Part shown: piece by piece, positions 17,172-25,033 of the stretch
Layout: each line of letters begins with the position of its first letter
How positions within the stretch are numbered: the first letter of the stretch is position 1
Made by a program: the position numbers and the translations under genes
The notes under the pieces: generated by a model
The model's database searches: none
Told to the model about the DNA's origin: nothing
What the model saw: the letters and a program-made list of their open reading frames with translations, nothing else
Source of the DNA: Leptothoe spongobia TAU-MAC 1115
GTDB lineage: Bacteria > Cyanobacteriota > Cyanobacteriia > Phormidesmidales > Phormidesmidaceae
DNA: 64,000 nt
Reading direction: 5' to 3'
Assembly: GCF_018739885.1 (NCBI RefSeq)
Contig: NZ_JADOES010000025.1
Coordinates: 1-64,000, forward strand

Positions 17172-18980
17172 ATGGAAAAGCTCAAGCAATATTGGCTTGC
17201 TCAACAGCTAGAAACTGACCTGGGGGATCCGCGCGATCCCACCCAGCGGATGTCTTTTGCTCAGACAGCGGCGATTGATGAATCGGAAGAATTCCCCGAT
17301 GCTGAGATTGCCTGGTTGTACGACTACAACTTGCAGGACTATTACGTACCTACTAGTAGTGGCGGTAAGTTTACGTCTTTTGAGGAGTTTGTCTCCTTTG
17401 TGCGGGTGATGTCCCGTCGGGATTTGAATATTGCGATCGCATTCACCACCATGTTCTGGTCATTTTTGACCTGGATGGCTGGTACCGACGAGCAAAAGGA
17501 AACCCTATCCCGCCAGATGCGTGACGAGCACCTCACCATGTGCTTGGCTTACTCTGAGAAAGAGCATGGTAGTGACTTAGTCGGCGGTGGTGTCACGGCT
17601 ACTAAGGTGGATGGCGGTTATCTCCTCAATGGCGAAAAGTGGCCCATTAACCGCGCCACTATTTCCGGACTGACCTATGTGCTGGCCCGCACCAACCCTG
17701 AGGGTGGTAACCGGGGACTGTCCCTATTTATGGTGGACAAAAGCCAGCTTGACCCTAAGAGCTATTACAACCTGCCAAAAATCAAAACCCACGGTATTCG
17801 AGCGGCAGATATGAGTGGCATTGGCTTTAGCGACTGCTTTATCCCCGACAGCATGTTGCTTGGTCCCGAAGGCCATGGTCTAGAGCTAGCTCTAGAAGGT
17901 TTTCAAATCACCCGTGCCCTATGTGCGGCATTTTCCCAAGGCGCGGCGGACACCTGTCTACGTACCACCTTGAACTTTGCCTTGAACCGTCAGGTCTATG
18001 GCAAGACGGTGGTGGATATGCCCCATGCGCGGCGCACCCTCACCCATGCCTTTCTCGATATTCTCACCTGCGATTGTGTGAATATAGCCGCCGCCCGAGG
18101 GTTTCATGTGGTGCCTGAGCAATTCAGCGTTTGGTCAGCGGTGGATAAGTACTTTGTGCCCGTTACCCTAGAGCAAATGATGAGTGATATCTCTGTGGTG
18201 CTGGGGGCGCGGTTCTATATGCGCGATGAGCATGACCATGGCGTCTTCCAGAAGATGTTGCGCGATAGCTCGATCATTAGCGTTTTTGACGGTAGTTCCG
18301 TCGTCAATCTCCATGCTCTGATTTTGCAGCGGCGGCAACTGGCTAAGACCCGTAAACGACTCAAGCCTGAGAAAATGGCCGCAATTCAGCAGCGCCTGGC
18401 CAATAGCTTTTCCTTGGACTCTGCTCTCCCGGAATTTGCTCCCCAAAAGCTGGAGCTCTTTAGTAGGGGAGCTGACGATATTCCCCAGGGATTACCCCTG
18501 CTGATTGAGGAGCTGAAGGCGATGCATGTCGACGGTGCTCAGTCCGTAATAATTGAGGTAATTGATCTGGCCGAAATAATTTTGGCTCAGCTCAACGTTC
18601 AAGATGAGGTGATCGCCCACAGTGCTTTTGAGCATGGCCATGGGCAGTCCTACGAAAGTTTTGAGTTGGCAAAACAATATTGCCGACTCCATGCAGCCGC
18701 TGCCTGTATTTACATGTGGCGCTACAACCGACAGAGTTTAGGGGGATTTTTCAGTCAGGGCGAGTGGCTTGTGCTCTGTATACATAGGCTACTTTCCCAC
18801 TTTGACGTGTCCCTCAAAACCGTGCCCTTGGAATACTACGAAAACGTGTTCCAAGAGCTTCTACGGCTTGATCATGAGGACAAAATGTTCTCCATTGTTC
18901 CCTTTCAACTGGCCCGGTCCACATCCACACCCGAGATAACTGAAAATCATGCAACAGCTTCAAACCTCCAACTCATCTAG
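17172..18980 (+). CDS. Acyl-CoA dehydrogenase-like flavoprotein, probably acting on acyl-ACP
   Basis: A 602-residue acyl-CoA dehydrogenase fold protein. The FAD/substrate segments are MCLAYSEKEHGSDL and GGYLLNGEKWPINRA. Helical-domain motifs are FQITRALCAAFSQGAADT and the QVYGKTVVDMPHARRTL region. About 200 extra residues at the C-terminus match no domain I know. In the place where short/medium-chain enzymes have the catalytic E in YEGT, this protein reads SVFDGSSVVNL (about residue 372), so aspartate replaces glutamate. It lies between the FAAL and the ACP and overlaps the ACP by 32 bp. I infer that it introduces a 2,3-double bond into the ACP-bound acyl chain, as in some lipopeptide tails. 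Confidence 0.85.
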   Translation: MEKLKQYWLAQQLETDLGDPRDPTQRMSFAQTAAIDESEEFPDAEIAWLYDYNLQDYYVPTSSGGKFTSFEEFVSFVRVMSRRDLNIAIAFTTMFWSFLTWMAGTDEQKETLSRQMRDEHLTMCLAYSEKEHGSDLVGGGVTATKVDGGYLLNGEKWPINRATISGLTYVLARTNPEGGNRGLSLFMVDKSQLDPKSYYNLPKIKTHGIRAADMSGIGFSDCFIPDSMLLGPEGHGLELALEGFQITRALCAAFSQGAADTCLRTTLNFALNRQVYGKTVVDMPHARRTLTHAFLDILTCDCVNIAAARGFHVVPEQFSVWSAVDKYFVPVTLEQMMSDISVVLGARFYMRDEHDHGVFQKMLRDSSIISVFDGSSVVNLHALILQRRQLAKTRKRLKPEKMAAIQQRLANSFSLDSALPEFAPQKLELFSRGADDIPQGLPLLIEELKAMHVDGAQSVIIEVIDLAEIILAQLNVQDEVIAHSAFEHGHGQSYESFELAKQYCRLHAAAACIYMWRYNRQSLGGFFSQGEWLVLCIHRLLSHFDVSLKTVPLEYYENVFQELLRLDHEDKMFSIVPFQLARSTSTPEITENHATASNLQLI

Positions 18981-19236
18981 TGCTGTCTCTCCTGCGATGG
19001 CGATTCGGCAGTGGTTGATTAGTCAGTTGGCTGAGGTTCTTTCCCTTGACCCCAGTACCATTGAGGCTCAACAGCCCTTAACTCGTTATGGTTTAGATTC
19101 GATTGACGCCGTCACCCTAGTCGGTGACTTAGAAGACTGGCTTGATTTGGAACTGCCCTCTACGCTGCTATGGGATTATCCAACGGTAGAAAAGGCTGCT
19201 AACTATCTGGTAGAAGAGTTTGATGTCTCGGTGTAG
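18949..19236 (+). CDS. Acyl carrier protein
   Basis: A 95-residue carrier protein with a 15-residue flexible N-terminal extension. The phosphopantetheine serine is S51 in YGLDSIDAVTLVGDLEDWL. The later LWDYPTVEKAANYLVEEF is the usual final helix region of PKS/NRPS-type ACPs. It starts inside the dehydrogenase gene (32-bp overlap), so translation is coupled. The GLDSIDA context resembles PKS-type and DltC-like carriers, not the housekeeping ACP, whose motif is usually DSLD. Likely clients are the upstream FAAL and the downstream MBOAT protein. Confidence 0.92.
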   Translation: MQQLQTSNSSSAVSPAMAIRQWLISQLAEVLSLDPSTIEAQQPLTRYGLDSIDAVTLVGDLEDWLDLELPSTLLWDYPTVEKAANYLVEEFDVSV

Positions 19237-19296
19237 GCACGCTCCATCGATAGCCTGATGTAGCTCAGTACCAGATGACCATTGTTGATTTGGAGC

Positions 19297-19377
19297 ATGG
19301 ATCGAGCGGTCAATTAGGCCATAAATCTGAACTGGAGCGATGAAACTATACCGGGGATTAGCAACGCTCCAAATTAA
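19297..19377 (+). repeat. Family P peptide repeat between ACP and MBOAT genes
   Basis: The frame reads MDRAVN, an in-frame TAG, then AINLNWSDETIPGISNAPN and TAA. The same positions as in the 53.5 kb copy are kept (M, R3, A8-I9, S14-D15-E16-T17, G20-I21-S22-N23-A24). Several matching codons differ at the silent base (TCA/AGC, ACC/ACT, ATC/ATT), which points to amino-acid-level conservation. The lead-in GTTGATTTGGAG precedes it. Its stop lies 12 bp before the TTG start of the acyltransferase and overlaps the ribosome site. Confidence 0.75.
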
Positions 19378-19389
19378 AGGGGGCAACCG

Positions 19390-20853
19390 TTGAATTTTTC
19401 TGAGTTTTCATTTTGGTGGGTTTTGCTGCTGGTGAGCGTGCCGTTTTTTGCGGTGCGCTACGGTGCTAAGTCCCTAGGCCGTTGGCCAGACAGATGTGAC
19501 AGTATCGGTTTAGCCGCCCTTTCCCTAGTTTTATTTGTCAATGCAGATAAGACGAGTTTTATTGTCTTTCTGTTTGAGATTATTTTTAATTACCTGATGG
19601 TCAAGTGGATGCTTGGCCGTGAGGGAAAACAGGCCCAGTGGATTGCCACAGCCTTGATTATTTTTGATGTAGCGGTCCTCGCCTATTTCAAATATCTAAC
19701 TTTCTTTATAGAGGATGTTATTGGCCTCACCGGCGGGGTGAGTCCTGACTGGAAAGCTGGGTTTCCGCTGCCTATTTTCCAGTCCATCCCACCGGGGGTG
19801 TCGTTTTACACCTTCCAGATGGTGGCCTTTGTGGTCGATTCCCTCAAGGCCCGCCGCAAGCGTCCCATCAAGTTTTTGGACTATGTCAATTTTGTCGCCT
19901 TTTTCCCACAAATTGTGGCCGGTCCCATTGAGCGTCGGGCCTCGCTGTTGCCCCAAATGCAAGGGTTTAAGTTTAAGTTCACCGCTGCTAACTTTGACCT
20001 GGGGCTGCGGTGGCTATCCCTAGGGCTATTTATGAAACTGGTGCTGGGGGATAACCTGTTTCCCTTTATCAAGGACCTCAGCCCGGTGGCGGACAACGCC
20101 TGGCTGGTTTGGTTTAATGCGTTTTTGTTTACCCTGCGCATTTACTTTGATTTTGCGGGCTATAGCTTCATGGCGGTGGGCATTGCTCGCGTGCTGGGCA
20201 TTCGCCTCACTATTAACTTTCTGGCTCCCTACACCTCCCAGAGCATCAACGAGTTCTGGCGCAGGTGGCATGTATCCCTGAGTACCTGGTTTCGGGACTA
20301 TGTGTTTTTACCCCTGATGGGCAAGCGCAAGAGCTGGGCTGCATTTTACTTATTTCTCACCTTTACCCTGTCGGGTTTTTGGCATGGGGCGGCCTGGAAT
20401 TTCTTGATTTGGGGGGCCTACCATGGGGCGCTGTTGCTGCTGCTGCGTTATGCGGGGCGACCCTTTAGTCGGGCCATGGGCAAGTATGTCAAACGGCCTC
20501 AAATCCTGTCCTGGGCCATGACCTTTGGGGCGGTGGTATTGGGGTGTTTATTTTTTATGGAGACCAATGTCAATGTGCTGTTGACCAAGCTGACCACCTT
20601 GGTCAGCCCTGGGGCTTACTCCCTGGGCAACTTGATGGGGGCTTTTGGTCAGTTTAGTGCCAATGAACTCGTGGCCTTGGGGTGGGTCATGCTGCTGGCG
20701 GGGATATTTTTGCTGCTTGAGCATATTGCTATATGGCAAGAACGTTCAGAATATGATCTACTGCTAAATCCCTGGGTGTCGCGGGCACTGTTGGGATTGA
20801 CCATTTTGCTGTCGGCAAATATTCCATCAGAATTTATTTACTTTGAGTTTTAA
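19390..20853 (+). CDS. MBOAT family membrane O-acyltransferase (DltB-like)
   Basis: A 487-residue polytopic protein of the MBOAT family. It carries the PPGVSFYTFQMVAFVVD and FFPQIVAGPIERR segments, FAGYSFMAVGIARVLGI, FWRRWHVSLSTWFRDYVFLPL and the invariant histidine in SGFWHGAAWNFLIWG (about residue 333), with YHG following. This is the AlgI/DltB/PatA group, which passes acyl groups across the membrane onto glycans. The start is TTG, supported by the AAAGGGGG ribosome site 5-12 bases upstream. Its ACP and SGNH neighbours suggest that the donor is acyl-ACP and the acceptor an extracytoplasmic glycan. Confidence 0.92.
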   Translation: MNFSEFSFWWVLLLVSVPFFAVRYGAKSLGRWPDRCDSIGLAALSLVLFVNADKTSFIVFLFEIIFNYLMVKWMLGREGKQAQWIATALIIFDVAVLAYFKYLTFFIEDVIGLTGGVSPDWKAGFPLPIFQSIPPGVSFYTFQMVAFVVDSLKARRKRPIKFLDYVNFVAFFPQIVAGPIERRASLLPQMQGFKFKFTAANFDLGLRWLSLGLFMKLVLGDNLFPFIKDLSPVADNAWLVWFNAFLFTLRIYFDFAGYSFMAVGIARVLGIRLTINFLAPYTSQSINEFWRRWHVSLSTWFRDYVFLPLMGKRKSWAAFYLFLTFTLSGFWHGAAWNFLIWGAYHGALLLLLRYAGRPFSRAMGKYVKRPQILSWAMTFGAVVLGCLFFMETNVNVLLTKLTTLVSPGAYSLGNLMGAFGQFSANELVALGWVMLLAGIFLLLEHIAIWQERSEYDLLLNPWVSRALLGLTILLSANIPSEFIYFEF

Positions 20854-20893
20854 CGGGCAGGCTTAGGCGAAGAGCGTAGGTGTACATAGGACT

Positions 20894-21835
20894 ATGCAGG
20901 GATCAACGGAACAAAAGGCGGGCCAAAAAATAAAACTCTGGACCTGGCTGGTGGCTGCAGGGGTGGCCTGGACTGCTGGGTTTGTGTACAACGTTCATCT
21001 GGGGGGAGAGCCTCGCTGGCTTAAGGATCTCTACCAAAAGAAAGCGGTCGCTGCCGAGGCCATTGAGGAACCTAAGCTACTGGTAACAGGGGGCTCTGGT
21101 GCCCATTACACCATTAATTCTGAGATTATTGCTGAGGCGATTGAGCGACCAGTGGTAAATCTAGGGATCGATGGTCCGGTGGGGTTGGATGTGATTTTGC
21201 CAACGGCGTTGCAGCATGTGGACCCTGGCGATATTGTGCTGTTGGTGCCTGAATATTTGATTTTGCTGGATGAAGATGGTCTGGGGGAGCGGTCAGGGCC
21301 TTTTGCGATCGCCACCGGTCAGGGGCTTAACCAAGTTCCCCCAAAACAACTGGTTCGTGACTGGATTGGAATAGGTGTACCGTCTCTGCGAGCCCTGGTC
21401 AAATCTACTAGTGATCTGATCCAGCTGGGTAAGTTTAGTGGTTACTATGACGACCCTTTGACGGTAGCCGGTGACCCCACTGTTGATAAACAGCGTCAGG
21501 GAGACTGGTGGCAATTGTCCATTAGACAATCGGTGACGGCCCATTCCATCAAACGGATTGAGCAGTTTCGTTCGGAGGTAGAGGCCCAGGGCGGAGAGCT
21601 AATTCTGTCGCTTCCCTGGGTGTATGGGGATAACACTGACACCACCAAAGCAAATATTCGTAAGACTGCTGAGGACTTAGAAGACATTGCACCGCTGCTC
21701 TACGATGCGGAGACGCTTAATATTCAATCGGATGTAACGATATTTGCCGATACCCACTATCATCTGACCACAGAGGGGCGGGTAGTGCGATCTCAACAGC
21801 TAGCCCAGCAATTGCAGGAGATATTATTGCCATGA
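20894..21835 (+). CDS. Membrane-anchored SGNH/DltD-like acyltransfer partner protein
   Basis: A 313-residue protein with one N-terminal membrane helix (about 15-32), the rest outside. The serine of TGGSGAHY (S68), the asparagine of VVNLGIDG (N89) and the ADTHYHLTTEGR tail (D286, H288/H290) fit an SGNH/DltD-type hydrolase/acyltransferase active site. Overall identity to named families is too low to be sure by eye. It follows the MBOAT gene by 40 bp, as DltD follows DltC/DltB and as AlgJ/AlgX follow AlgI. It probably receives the acyl group from the MBOAT protein and attaches it to a glycan. Its stop overlaps the next start by 4 bp. Confidence 0.7.
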   Translation: MQGSTEQKAGQKIKLWTWLVAAGVAWTAGFVYNVHLGGEPRWLKDLYQKKAVAAEAIEEPKLLVTGGSGAHYTINSEIIAEAIERPVVNLGIDGPVGLDVILPTALQHVDPGDIVLLVPEYLILLDEDGLGERSGPFAIATGQGLNQVPPKQLVRDWIGIGVPSLRALVKSTSDLIQLGKFSGYYDDPLTVAGDPTVDKQRQGDWWQLSIRQSVTAHSIKRIEQFRSEVEAQGGELILSLPWVYGDNTDTTKANIRKTAEDLEDIAPLLYDAETLNIQSDVTIFADTHYHLTTEGRVVRSQQLAQQLQEILLP

Positions 21836-23037
21836 CCCTGTCTCCTCCACGACCCTTGGTGCCTGTTCCATTAACGGATTATGCCCCCAGAATTGTCATT
21901 GTGGGTGGTGGCTTTGGCGGTCTGTATACAGCGCTCTACCTGCAAAAATATCGTCATCTCAAGAACTGTTCCATCACTCTGATTGAACCCCGTGAGCGGT
22001 TTCTGTTTACCCCTCTGCTGTATGAAGTCCTCACCGAAGAATTGCTGTTATGGGAGGTGGCTCCTCCTTATAAACAGTTATTAGCGCGAACCAATATCCG
22101 GTGGCAAAGAGACTGGACTGATCACATTGACTTGGAGCAGCAGCGGATTACCCTGCGCCAGGGGAACAGCATTTCCTACGATTTTTTGGTTGTTGCGACC
22201 GGAGCAAAGACTCGACCGCTGCCAATTCCGGGTATTGACGAACATGCGCTTACGTTCCGTAGCCTGGACGATGTGGTCACGGTCAAAGCCCGATTAGATC
22301 AGCTGGCTCAGGCACCTCATCCCGTAGCCGTGACGGTGATTGGGGCCGGAGCCAGTGGTGTGGAACTGGCGACCAAGGTGGCCGATCGTCTGGGGAAAAA
22401 GGTGCAGGTACGTCTGGTGGATCGCGGCGATCAAATTCTCAGACCCTTTCCCAGGGGCCTACAACGCAAAGCCATGCATGCCCTGATGCAGCGCAATGTG
22501 GAGCTGTTACTGCAAACCGAAATTAATGCCGTGGGTCCGAAGTCGGTACGTTTAGACGATGTGGAGCTTCCCAGTCACCTGACGCTTTGGGCTACGGGGA
22601 CAGAGCCAGTGCCCTGGTTGGGGTCACCGGTAAATACTAACGACCATGGACAGGTTTGGGTACGTCCTACGCTACAGCTAGGGGACTATTTTAATGTCTT
22701 TGTAGTTGGGGATGTGGCGGTGCAAAAACAGGCTATCCCGAATACGGCCCAGGCAGCCTATCAAGCGGCTGCCTCCGTTGCTAAGAATCTAGCAAGGATT
22801 ATTCGGCAGCGACAACCGCAGGGATTTCACTATCTTCACCTGGGGGATATGTTGACCCTGGGTAAGGGAACAGGTGGTGTCTGGAGTTTTGGCATTAGCA
22901 TCGGGGGCAAACTAGGTGGGATTATCCGTCGAGCTGTGTATATCCATCGGTTACCGACCAATCATCATCGTCTTAAGGTTGCCCGTCGTGCTTTAGGGCA
23001 AATTGGTCGTTCGATTTGGCCTTTTAAGCAGCCATAA
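21832..23037 (+). CDS. Type II NAD(P)H dehydrogenase (NDH-2)
   Basis: A 401-residue single-subunit flavoprotein that passes electrons from NAD(P)H to quinone without pumping protons. The FAD site is RIVIVGGGFGGLYTALYL (about 20-37). The NAD(P) site is VTVIGAGASGVELATKVAD (about 165-183). LWATGTEPVPWL and VFVVGDVA are the usual later motifs, and the C-terminus (GGIIRRAVYIHRLP) is basic and amphipathic, as in membrane-associated members. Cyanobacteria have several Ndb proteins, and one (NdbB of Synechocystis) works in phylloquinone synthesis. I cannot say which type this is. It overlaps the DltD-like gene by 4 bp, so it belongs to that transcript. Confidence 0.9.
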   Translation: MTLSPPRPLVPVPLTDYAPRIVIVGGGFGGLYTALYLQKYRHLKNCSITLIEPRERFLFTPLLYEVLTEELLLWEVAPPYKQLLARTNIRWQRDWTDHIDLEQQRITLRQGNSISYDFLVVATGAKTRPLPIPGIDEHALTFRSLDDVVTVKARLDQLAQAPHPVAVTVIGAGASGVELATKVADRLGKKVQVRLVDRGDQILRPFPRGLQRKAMHALMQRNVELLLQTEINAVGPKSVRLDDVELPSHLTLWATGTEPVPWLGSPVNTNDHGQVWVRPTLQLGDYFNVFVVGDVAVQKQAIPNTAQAAYQAAASVAKNLARIIRQRQPQGFHYLHLGDMLTLGKGTGGVWSFGISIGGKLGGIIRRAVYIHRLPTNHHRLKVARRALGQIGRSIWPFKQP

Positions 23038-23111
23038 TTCGTTCAATAATCCTTTAATTGGTGGGCTATGCCCGCCCTCCTCGTTGTCCATGCATTCTCC
23101 ATCCTTTTGCC

Positions 23112-24923
23112 ATGGTTGCCCACTGGTTTGAGCCCCTTGAACGTCGTTATGGTCTTGACTTAAGGTCGTTGGCGCTATTGCGGGTGGGACTGGCGTTAGT
23201 CATCCTCGCCGATTTGTGGTGTCGTTGGGGAGATTTACTGGCACATTACAGTGACCAAGGGGTAGTGCCGCGCAGTTTGTTAGGGGAGCTGTGGCAGCCT
23301 GGCTATTGGTCAATTCATGCCCTAAGTGGGGCGGTGTGGTGGCAAGGCGTGTGTTTTGCGATCGCTACCTTCAGCGCCCTCCTGATGCTAATTGGCTACC
23401 GCACCCGCTGGGCCACAGTGTTGGCCTGGGTAATGGTAATTTCTCTACACAATCGCAATCCCCTGATAGTCTTTGCCGCTGATGATGTCCTACGGGCAAT
23501 TCTGTTCTGGGCCATGTTTTTACCCTTGGGTAGCAGCTACTCCGTCGATCAGGCTTTAAATACATCGTCCATCCCCCAGCCCCAACGCATCCTGACCGGA
23601 GCTACCCTGGGGCTGATGGTCCAGCAGTGCTACATTTACATGTTCTCGGCCCTGTTCAAAACCACCAGTCAGGACTGGTGGCCCGATGGCACTGCCGTTT
23701 ACTACTCACTCAGCTTTGATCAATACGTCACCCCCCTGGGGAGTTTTTTGCTGCATCTGGGGCCATTGCTGACGGTCTTTACCCTGGTCACACTGGTTTT
23801 GGAATGGTTGGGACCGTTACTGCTATGGAGTCCGATTAAGACTGATCTCTGCCGGATGGTGGCCGTTGTCGTATTTATTCTGCTGCATCTGGGCTTTGGG
23901 CTTACTCTAAATCTAGGTATTTTTCCGACGCTGAGCTGTGTTACCTGGCTAGCGTTTATTCCCACCTCTGTCTGGGATCGTTGGGCCAAACGTGCCTTTA
24001 CCCCTAAACAGCTGGGGCTAAAAATTTACTACGACGCTGACTGTGGTTTTTGTAAAAAAGTTGTCCATCTGTTGCGTACATTTCTAGTTCTACCGAGCCG
24101 AGTCCCCTTACAAATCGCCCAGGGCGATCCAGTCATCCAAACTGCGATGGAAACCCACAACTCTTGGGTGATTGTGGATTGGCAGGGAGGCCACCATTAC
24201 AAGTGGCAGGGCATTGCCTATGTGGTGAGCCTGTCCCCCGTATGCCGTCCCTTGGCCAAGGTGTTGCGCTGGTCGCCGCTCATGGCATTCGGCACTCGCA
24301 TTTATGAAATCATTGCCAATAATCGTCGGTTTGCCGGTAACTTTACTAAGCCCTTCAATTACCAGTCCTTTACCGTCCGTCCTACCAGTGTTTTAAGCCT
24401 GGTGACGTTATTTGTGCTGCTGTTGATTACCCTTTGGAATCTACGTAGTATCACCTCACACTATGCGTTTGTGGATAATCAGCAGCTGGCACCGCTACGC
24501 CGCGTGACCAATAGTCGTACTCTACAGAAACTGGCTCCTTTAGGGCAGGCTACCCGACTCGATCAATCCTGGAGTATTTTCTCCCCTGGCCCTCCCAAAG
24601 ATGATGGCTGGTATGTGGGCATTGGGACTACGGCTGATGGCGAGCGGGTCAATAGTTTGCAACCCCGACGTGACATTAGCTTTGAGAAACCTAGCCTCAA
24701 GCAGCGTAGACGGCTCTACGGCAATATGCAATGGCGGACCTATTTCATCAACCTTGGTCGCCAGCGAGGACGGCTTAGCTGGGACAGCTTTGGTCAGTAT
24801 TTGTGCGTAATCAATGATGATGTCGTCGCGACACAGCTGACGTTGATGGATGAGCGCACCGTTGCTCCTGGAGAAACCCAGTCAGTTAGCCCACAGCTGG
24901 TTTTCGAGCATAAGTGTCCATAG
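23112..24923 (+). CDS. HTTM-domain membrane protein fused to a DCC thiol-disulfide domain
   Basis: About 603 residues. The N-terminal part (about 1-300) has many helices and the look of HTTM proteins, the family related to vitamin K-dependent gamma-carboxylase (RRYGLDLRSLALLRVGLALVILADL, GYRTRWATVLAWVMVISLHNRNPLI, FWAMFLPLGSSYSVD). The next part has a DCC domain with the CxxC site in YYDADCGFCKKVVHLLR (about residues 315-330). A further membrane helix follows, and then a soluble tail. I chose ATG 23112; a longer TTG reading from 23058 crosses a GGTGGGC palindrome. The gene lies 75 bp after NDH-2. Function unproven; a quinone- or thiol-dependent modification is a reasonable guess. Confidence 0.75.
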   Translation: MVAHWFEPLERRYGLDLRSLALLRVGLALVILADLWCRWGDLLAHYSDQGVVPRSLLGELWQPGYWSIHALSGAVWWQGVCFAIATFSALLMLIGYRTRWATVLAWVMVISLHNRNPLIVFAADDVLRAILFWAMFLPLGSSYSVDQALNTSSIPQPQRILTGATLGLMVQQCYIYMFSALFKTTSQDWWPDGTAVYYSLSFDQYVTPLGSFLLHLGPLLTVFTLVTLVLEWLGPLLLWSPIKTDLCRMVAVVVFILLHLGFGLTLNLGIFPTLSCVTWLAFIPTSVWDRWAKRAFTPKQLGLKIYYDADCGFCKKVVHLLRTFLVLPSRVPLQIAQGDPVIQTAMETHNSWVIVDWQGGHHYKWQGIAYVVSLSPVCRPLAKVLRWSPLMAFGTRIYEIIANNRRFAGNFTKPFNYQSFTVRPTSVLSLVTLFVLLLITLWNLRSITSHYAFVDNQQLAPLRRVTNSRTLQKLAPLGQATRLDQSWSIFSPGPPKDDGWYVGIGTTADGERVNSLQPRRDISFEKPSLKQRRRLYGNMQWRTYFINLGRQRGRLSWDSFGQYLCVINDDVVATQLTLMDERTVAPGETQSVSPQLVFEHKCP

Positions 24924-25033
24924 TTTCTGTCAGTCAGGAAAGAAGCAGACTCTGTCAGTCGGCCCAATTTCGAATGGGACTTTCTTGGAGTTGATACTAT
25001 AGTTCTGGCATTCCAGAGCACCTACTTATCTCC

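Noticed and set aside
24930..25033. Further family E copy before pxcA
   Set aside because: Only a short TATAGTTCTGG match; the rest does not align.
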